NCBI RefSeq assembly: GCF_001039355.2
Contig: NW_019775591.1
Span: 1 to 64,000, forward strand
Reading direction: 5' to 3'
DNA length: 64,000 bases
DNA from: Lingula anatina
Taxonomy: Eukaryota > Brachiopoda > Lingulata > Lingulida > Lingulidae
The translations under genes and the position numbers were made by a program. Below are positions 57,945-64,000 of the stretch, in pieces (position 1 is the first letter of the stretch; the number at the start of each line of letters is the position of its first letter). The notes under the pieces were generated by a model. It saw nothing but the letters and a program-made list of their open reading frames with translations, made no database searches and was not told where the DNA came from.

Positions 57945-60064
57945 CTAGAGGATCAGAGAGGCGATACCGCCTCCGGATATTGTACCACCAGCTGGAGTAA
58001 GCGCATTCGTATGGACCCCCCCCCCCTCCAAAAAGGGACAACATCACCAGTCTTGTGCTTGACAAGCTCTATAAGATGCAATCAACAAGAGTTCTAAAAA
58101 TATGCAAAAAAATATAACTAAAAATGGTACAATCAAGCAGATTTTCGATTTTTCCTACCCTTGATCACTCCTGTATTCTCTAGACAAAAGGCCTATTGGT
58201 TTTCCTTGAAATGTGTTGTCAATGGTGCATATATGCTGACAAAAGAGAAAACCTAGGGGCAACAATGGGCACATCTCTGCTAGTTTTAAAGATATGAGTG
58301 GCAAGAAAATATGCACAGCTCAGTTCATGGTGAAAAAGTAGGTCAAAGGTCAATTTCAATATCATAATATATGAATTTCTTTGCCAATTTTGCAGATATA
58401 AAGGCCAGAAAACATGCAAAAAGCAGTTCATCATAAAAAGTAGGTCAAAGGTCAATTTCAAGGTCACAGATTGCTAGTGTATTACTTCCTATTCAAGTTC
58501 AATAGTAACTATGGACCTATCTCTGTCAGTTTTGGAGATAAAGGGGAAAGAAATTTGCAAAGTTCAGTTCGTACTAAAAAGAAGGTCAAAGGTCAATTTT
58601 AAGGTCACAGTAAATTGCCAGTATATGACTTCCTATTTAAGTTCAATAGTAACTATGGACCTATCTCTGCCAGTTTTGGAGATAAAAGGGAAAGAAAATT
58701 TGCAAAGTTCAATTCATGATGAAAAGTAGGTCAAAGGTCAATTTCAAGGTCACACTTAGATTGCCAGCATATGACTTTCTATTCAAGTTCAATAGTAACT
58801 ATGGACCTATCTCTGCCAGTTTTGGAGATAAAAGGGAATGAAAATTTGCAAAGTTCAGTTCATGGTGAAAAGTAGGTCAAAGGTCAATTTAAAGGTCACA
58901 GTAAATTGCCTCTAATGACTTTCTATTCAAATTCAATAGTAACTGTGGGTGTATCTTTGCCAGTTTTGGAGATAAAAGGGAACAAAAATTTGCAAAGTTC
59001 AGTTCATGGTGAGAAGTAGGTCAAAGGTCAATTTAAGGTCACTGTTAAATTGACAGTATGTGACTTCCTATTCAGCTTTAATAGTAACTATGGACCTATC
59101 TCTGCCAGTTTTGGAGATATAAGGGAACGAAAATTTGCAAAGTTCAGTTCATGATGAAAAGTAGGCTAAAGGTCAATTTTAAGGTCACAGTAAATTGCCT
59201 CTAATGACTTCCTATTCAAGTTCAATAGTAACTATGGACCACACTCTGCCAGTTTTGGAGATATAAGGGACTAAATGTTACAATTCTGAGTTACAATAAT
59301 GTGCCACCACAATGTTCTTTTTAATACAGCATAACACGAAAACCGTATGGAATACAAAAAAACGGAGACCACTTTCAATGTTGGGCTTTACATGCTCTAC
59401 AAAATGCAAAAAACAACAGGTCGCTAGCATTAACGGTTCCCAAATTAGAGACAGTTTTCAGTTTCAGTATCTTATGGCCGCTACTCCCGTGAAAATGCAC
59501 CGATTGACCCCAAATTCACGGAGATGAAAGATGACCCGAAGGGTAACACTTTCCAATAATATTATTGGTTAAGTCTGTGTGGTGTCTGAATAACAGCGCA
59601 AATAATATTTTTTTTCGTAAAAAATTTCATTTTTTTGAAAATTTTTTCCCGTTTGACCTTGAAATAAAGGTCAAAGGTCAAATCCAAGGGCATATTTGAA
59701 ATCTACACATATGACTTTTGGAAAGCCGTCTGTAGAAATTTTTCCCATAATTCCTTCCGTAGGATAGATAATTGGCATTGAATTTTCAAAAATTTTGACA
59801 AGGGTGCATTTCAACGAGGGTCATGCCCAGGTCAATGCACCGACTGAGACAAAAAAACCTGGGGGTTCAAGTTGAGGTTATATGTGACCTAAATCCAAGA
59901 GATGGGGACAGGGGTCCTTGCAGTCTAGGAGGAGAAGCGGTAACGGTGACTTGTATCCGGCGCCAGTACGCGGAGCCGGCGGAGCCAACGGAGCCGGCGG
60001 AGCCGGAAGAGACGGGTCGGGACTAAAACCATGAGTACCGCCAGCATACACGCTGGCGGTACTA
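57945..60064. mobile_element. Pearl/Helentron-like composite element, about 2.1 kb
   Basis: The left end carries a hairpin GAGGCG-ATAC-CGCCTC (57958-57973). TATATGCTGACAAAAGAG near 58230 matches the unit of the 21358 element. A tandem block (58300-59290) follows, then about 650 bp of unique sequence, a GC-rich AGCCGG-type block (59960-60006), and a hairpin with 12-bp arms, GTACCGCCAGC with loop ATACAC (60034-60063). No reading frame of interest is present. The layout fits a non-autonomous rolling-circle (Helentron-type) element; exact ends are uncertain. Confidence 0.5.
58300..59290. repeat. Tandem repeat, about 145-bp unit, with nuclear-receptor-like motifs
   Basis: About six full units and one shorter first unit. 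Each contains CAGTTTTGGAGATA, GCAAAGTTCAGTTCATG, AGGTCAAAGGTCA and ATGACTTCCTATTCAAGTT. The spacing of the AGGTCAAAGGTCA cores (58340, 58442, 58583, 58728, 58874, 59018, 59163) gives a period of 141-146 bp after a first step of 102. A half-site AAGGTCA follows within about 10 bp in most units. Confidence 0.85.
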
Positions 60065-60484
60065 ATAAGAGGAGAAAAGCTCATTTTGTTCCCTCTATCA
60101 TTAAATGTGGAAAAGTGGATTAATGACAGCATTCAAATTATTTTCATGTAAGTTGCTGCTGTCGTGTAGATACTTCTCGGTATCTCTAGATTATGTTGGC
60201 ATTACCTGCTAAAAAAATGTTTGAATTAAAGAATGTTAGCTTATTTCCCTTTAGTTGTCTACCAGCATATTTTCCAAACATGCCCAACTAATGCTATCTT
60301 TATCAAAATACATGAACTGGATGCTCATTTTGTAAATTTTGAGCTTAAAAAAAAACTCCCTTTTCGCTATGTCTGGGAGTTAATGAGCTATGTGATCATG
60401 TAGTCCGGACCAGGAAAAACAACCAGCGGGCATATATATCATACAACAAGTTATATGTGGATGGAAAATTGTACACTGGACCGT
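60065..60484. other. Spacer between the composite element and the LINE
   Basis: AT-rich with no frame or exon recognised. Some of it may be the 5' untranslated part of the LINE, whose true start I cannot place. Confidence 0.35.
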
Positions 60485-60486
60485 AG

Positions 60487-61314
60487 GGACACGTGGATGG
60501 ACATTTAAGGGTTTGCTCATGGAATATTGCTAGATGCTTGGTGGAAAAACTTGAAAATCGTGAGCTGATTGATTATCTGCTTTATTTTGATATTGTTGCA
60601 TTAAGTGAATGCTGGGTCTCTAATCATGATTTTGATAATCTCAAGATTGAGGGCTTTTGTGACCCATTTATCATACAAAGGAAAAAATCAAAAGGTGGTG
60701 GACTAGTATTATATTTTAAAAAACATTTGATGGGCAAGTATGAAATTGCTAAAATAGGTTTTGATACTTATGTATGGGTTAAATTAAAAGGTCATGCTGT
60801 GGGTCATTTAAAGGATGTCTTTATTTGTTTTTGTTATATACCTCCTGAAAACACGAAGTATTACGATGTATACGATGTGAATATTTTTGATGAATTACAA
60901 CAAGATGTTGGTAATTATTCTCAAGATGGAAAAGTTATGATAATCGGTGACTTAAATTCTAGAGTAGGTTTAGAACTTGACAGAATAGAGTCTGATAAAC
61001 TGGCGGAGGACAGCCAGGCTTTACTGTCCAATATCTGCTCATATATTAGTGACAATACAATCATACGACCAAATAGATGCTCAAATGATAAAAAGATAAA
61101 TAATCACGGTAGAGAATTATTAAGATTGTGCAGAACAACAGGTCTAACGATAGTGAATGGCAGGCACACTGATGATAAAGAGGGTAAATTTACTTTTTGT
61201 TGTAAAAAATGCTCAAGTGTCTTGGATTATTGCATTGTTGATGAAACCATGTGGTATTGCATTTACAACTTTAAGGTAGATGAATTCATGGAATATGCAG
61301 ACCACGCACCATTA
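60487..61314 (+). pseudogene. LINE endonuclease domain
   Basis: APE-like endonuclease, which nicks target DNA to prime reverse transcription. Catalytic signatures are intact: VCSWNIARC (Asn), VALSECW (Glu), IIGDLNSRVG (Asp/Asn), SVLDYCIVD and ADHAPL (Asp-His). The frame is open from the stop at 60484 to the MITE at 61315, where it is broken. It lacks an ATG. Confidence 0.85.
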
Positions 61315-61537
61315 TACCCCCTTTACACTGGACGGCGTCCTTTCTGCGTCCTTTCTGCGACCATGATATTTGGCATCACTGTGGTCTTAATAAGGAGGCA
61401 CGAGCATTGATTTTGTATCAGAATGAATGCTCAATGATCGGCCAGTTGTCGGCACGTAAAGTATTATAATTTTTTAACTCTCAAATGGGGCCGTACTGCT
61501 GGACGCAGAAAGGACGCCGTCCAGTGTAAAGGGGGCT
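61315..61537. mobile_element. PIF/Harbinger-like MITE nested in the LINE
   Basis: 223 bp with a perfect 35-bp terminal inverted repeat starting CCCCCTTTACACTGGACGGC (61317-61351, inverted at 61501-61535). TTA occurs at both sides (61312-61314 and 61538-61540), the duplication typical of PIF/Harbinger. Removing 226 bp puts the endonuclease frame back into the frame that leads to the reverse transcriptase, which proves this is an insertion. Confidence 0.88.
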
Positions 61538-61540
61538 TTA

Positions 61541-63471
61541 GCAGTTACACTTTACTCATTGGCTGATCAGCCACACAGTAATTATCAGGGGTAAGGTATA
61601 CATTACTCAGGGCAACAAACAAGGTACACATTCGATCTATTTAAATGGAATGACAAGGATATCCAAAGCATGGAAAATAAATTAGTAGCTAATCTAGAAA
61701 TACTAACTGGAATAATATCTGATTTGGATAGCAATACAGTGGACTCGGCAATGGAATCTTTTACTGAAATTCTGAACGATATTACGGGAGGATGCAAACA
61801 AACAGTTACTCAGCACAGAAATAAAAATAAACCCTCGGGGGATAATAAGCCATATGGTTTGATAGCCAGTGCAAGGAAAAGCACAAAGAATATAGGAAAG
61901 CTTTATCACAATTTAACGCATATAAAACAGATGAAAATAGAATAAAATTGTGTAATATTAAGTCAGAATACAAGGAAATGGCGAAGAAAAAAAGGAGTCA
62001 TTACAACAAGTGCGAGGAAAATAGGATCTCATATATGCGTAAGAACAATCCAAAGGAATTTTTCAAGAAATTCAGAAAAAGGACAAGCACCAACTATAAT
62101 GGACCGGAAGCAGAGGACTTTTTCTTACACTTTAAAAACCTCCTGTCAGATGATCAACCTGCTAATAACCTTGCTCTGGATAATGCAGATGAATACTTGA
62201 CACACGCGGTATTCAAAGAGCTTGATGAAGAATTTACTAATGAGGAAATAAAAGCAGTTGTTCAACATAGTCGTACAGGAAGAAGTCCAGGTCTAGATCA
62301 TACCTTTAACGAGTTTAACAAAAGATTTCAACACATAACCATACCATTGCTTACTAAATTGTTTAATAAGATTTTAGAGGTTGGTATTTTTCCGTCAAAG
62401 TGGAAAAAAGCTATAATAGTACCAATATTTAAAAAGGGGGATCCTATAGTCACTGGCAATTATAGAGGTATTTCACTTCTAAGTCATACTGCAAAAATAT
62501 TCACCTCTGTAATCAACAATAGATTAATGAAATGGAGTGCTAATCATGATGTAATATCTGACAGTCAATTTGGTTTTAAACCAGGTAGTGGGACACGGGA
62601 CGCTATTTTTTCCCTGAGCGGAGTAATTACTGACACTCTTAGAAGGAAAAAGCGACTATACTGTTGTTTTGTTGATTACTCGAAAGCGTTCGATTCAGTC
62701 AATAGAAATTTATTATGGGGAAAGCTAATAAAAGAGGGACTTACTGGAAAATTGTTGAAAATAATTGTTAGTTTATATACTGAATTTAAAGCATGTGTCA
62801 GATGCAAGGGTTTAAATAGCACTTATTTTGATGTTGATATTGGACTACTCCAGGGAGAGGCATTATCTCCTTTAATGTATTCTCTTTATGTGAATGACTT
62901 TGAGAGTTTCTTGTTTTCAGAGAAGTGTAATGGGTTGCAACTAAGGGATTTGAATCTTTATTTATTGCTCTATGCAGATGATACTGTATTATTTTCTGAA
63001 TCTGTTACAGAACTTCAAAATATGTTAGACAAACTTAAACTATATTTAGATGATTGGAATTTGACAGTTAACACAGACAAATCTTATATTGTAGTATTCA
63101 GAAATGGTGGTATTGTGGCGGATCATGAAAACTGGTATTATAATGGTAACAAATTGGAGGTTGTGAATTATTTCTCATATCTAGGGCTGGTCATCAATTA
63201 TAATGGAAAATTCTCCCTCACACAGAAGTTTATTGCAAGTCAAGGAAGAAAAGTCATGTATAGAGTAAGAAATTCATGTCGAAACATGAAAATTAATGTT
63301 GAAACAGAGATTTTTCTTTTTGACACGTATGTATTACCTATTCTGAACTATGCAAGTGAAACATGGGGTTTTCACAGGTCTCAAGAAATCGAAAAGGTTC
63401 ACCTCCTTTTTTGCAAATTACTACTGGGGGTAAAGAAAAAGCCACGACAGCAATGGTATACAGTGAACTAG
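61541..63471 (+). pseudogene. LINE reverse transcriptase domain
   Basis: A linker with a 2-bp insertion at about 61853 is followed by an RT with GRSPGLDH, FPSKWKKAIIVPIFKKG, NYRGISLLS, DSQFGFKPG, the catalytic FVDYSKAFDSVN (Asp) and LLLYADDTVLF (Asp-Asp), then SYLGLVI and LNYASETWG. The main frame runs 61855-63471. The true product continues from about 63441 in another frame (VYSELGRLPL). The RT active-site residues are intact. Confidence 0.88.
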
Positions 63472-64000
63472 GGCGATTGCCACTGAAACTTAATAGATAT
63501 ATTTGTATTGTAAAATACTGGTTGAAACTTTTGACTACTGACAATTGCATTTTAAATGGTGTTTATCTAAATCTTCTTGAGACCTGTAATGATCATGAAA
63601 ATTGGGCTACAGCAGTAAGAAGATTATTATCAAATCATGGTTTTTCCTATGTATGGGAAGCTCAACATGTCACAAATGAAGCTAAATTTATTGAAGAATT
63701 CAAGGGTAGAGTGAAGGACAACTTGTTGCAAGAAATTAGGTCTACAATAGATGTATCTTCAAAATGTTTCATTTATAGACATTTGGTAGACAATCACAGC
63801 CTGCAATTTTACCTGCAGAAAAATTTAACATATAGATATAGACAATTAATTTGTAAATTTAGAACTTCATCCCATTCTTTAAGAATAGAGAAGGGTAGAT
63901 ATAGTAATATCCCTCGTAACCAAAGAATTTGTCAGTATTGCTCAAATGTTAATGTTGTGGAAGATGAGTATCATTTTATTTTGATATGTAAATTGTACTC

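Larger units (their letters stand above)
60485..64000 (+). mobile_element. Non-LTR retrotransposon (APE-type, CR1/Jockey group), decayed, runs off the window
   Basis: One former ORF encodes an apurinic-type endonuclease then a reverse transcriptase, followed by a C-terminal zinc-knuckle-like RICQYCSNVNVVEDEYHF near 63930-63985. There are three lesions: a 223-bp MITE with its 3-bp duplication (61315-61540); a 2-bp insertion at about 61853, which splits PWFD into two frames; and a frame change in the A-rich run at 63433-63440, after which the reading continues in another frame to the window end. There is no ATG at the left, and a stop at 60484-60486 precedes the endonuclease, so ORF1 is absent or the copy is 5'-truncated. 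It cannot be autonomous as it stands. Confidence 0.88.

Noticed and set aside
58300-59290. CRISPR-like array
   Set aside because: Contiguous 145-bp tandem units with no spacers, in a eukaryotic genome.

Overview
The window is a stretch of an animal nuclear genome. Genes are split into many small exons with GT-AG introns, the background is AT-rich, and transposon remnants, microsatellites and single N positions are scattered through it. Two composite repeats have the build of the 'pearl'/Helentron-type non-autonomous elements best known from bivalves: a core of roughly 145 or 160 bp tandem units, a GC-rich microsatellite-like part, and terminal hairpins. Together with the protein sequences this suggests a mollusc, probably a bivalve. 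That is inference, and no species can be named.

Layout. 1-11.6 kb is non-coding and repeat-rich: a 34-bp minisatellite, a fold-back MITE, G/C-run elements with CAGGG-type termini, and diverged dispersed repeats. 11.64-18.26 kb (+) is a 15-exon sodium-coupled solute transporter of the SLC5 family (SLC5A8/SLC5A12-like). 19.35-26.95 kb (-) is GTF3C4/TFIIIC90, a subunit of RNA polymerase III factor TFIIIC. 27.36-35.12 kb (+) is VPS33B, a Sec1/Munc18 protein of endosomal and lysosomal trafficking, complete in 19 exons. 35.89-42.78 kb (-) is MSH3, a mismatch-repair MutS homologue. 43.73-56.57 kb (+) is the orthologue of the poorly characterised human KIAA0825, in 22 exons. 56.93-57.74 kb (-) holds two exons of a FASTKD-family gene. 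57.9-60.1 kb is a composite tandem-repeat element. 60.5 kb to the window end is a decayed APE-type LINE interrupted by a Harbinger-like MITE.

The genes alternate in strand: SLC5 tail-to-tail with GTF3C4, GTF3C4 head-to-head with VPS33B, VPS33B tail-to-tail with MSH3, MSH3 head-to-head with KIAA0825, and KIAA0825 tail-to-tail with the FASTKD gene. The two head-to-head pairs share 5' spacers of about 0.4 and 0.95 kb and may use bidirectional promoters. There is no operon, and the genes are not obviously one pathway.

Assembly matters here. The window has four N positions (21357, 28166, 39059, 56892). Three lie where conserved coding exons are absent (GTF3C4, MSH3, FASTKD). The fourth sits between two near-identical 173-bp copies. 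These are best read as collapsed scaffold gaps rather than biology. The most interesting real signals are a tandem array in which most units carry a perfect DR1 nuclear-receptor motif, a U12-type intron in GTF3C4, a MITE family that twice sits at or close to a 5' splice site, and the nested MITE-in-LINE insertion.
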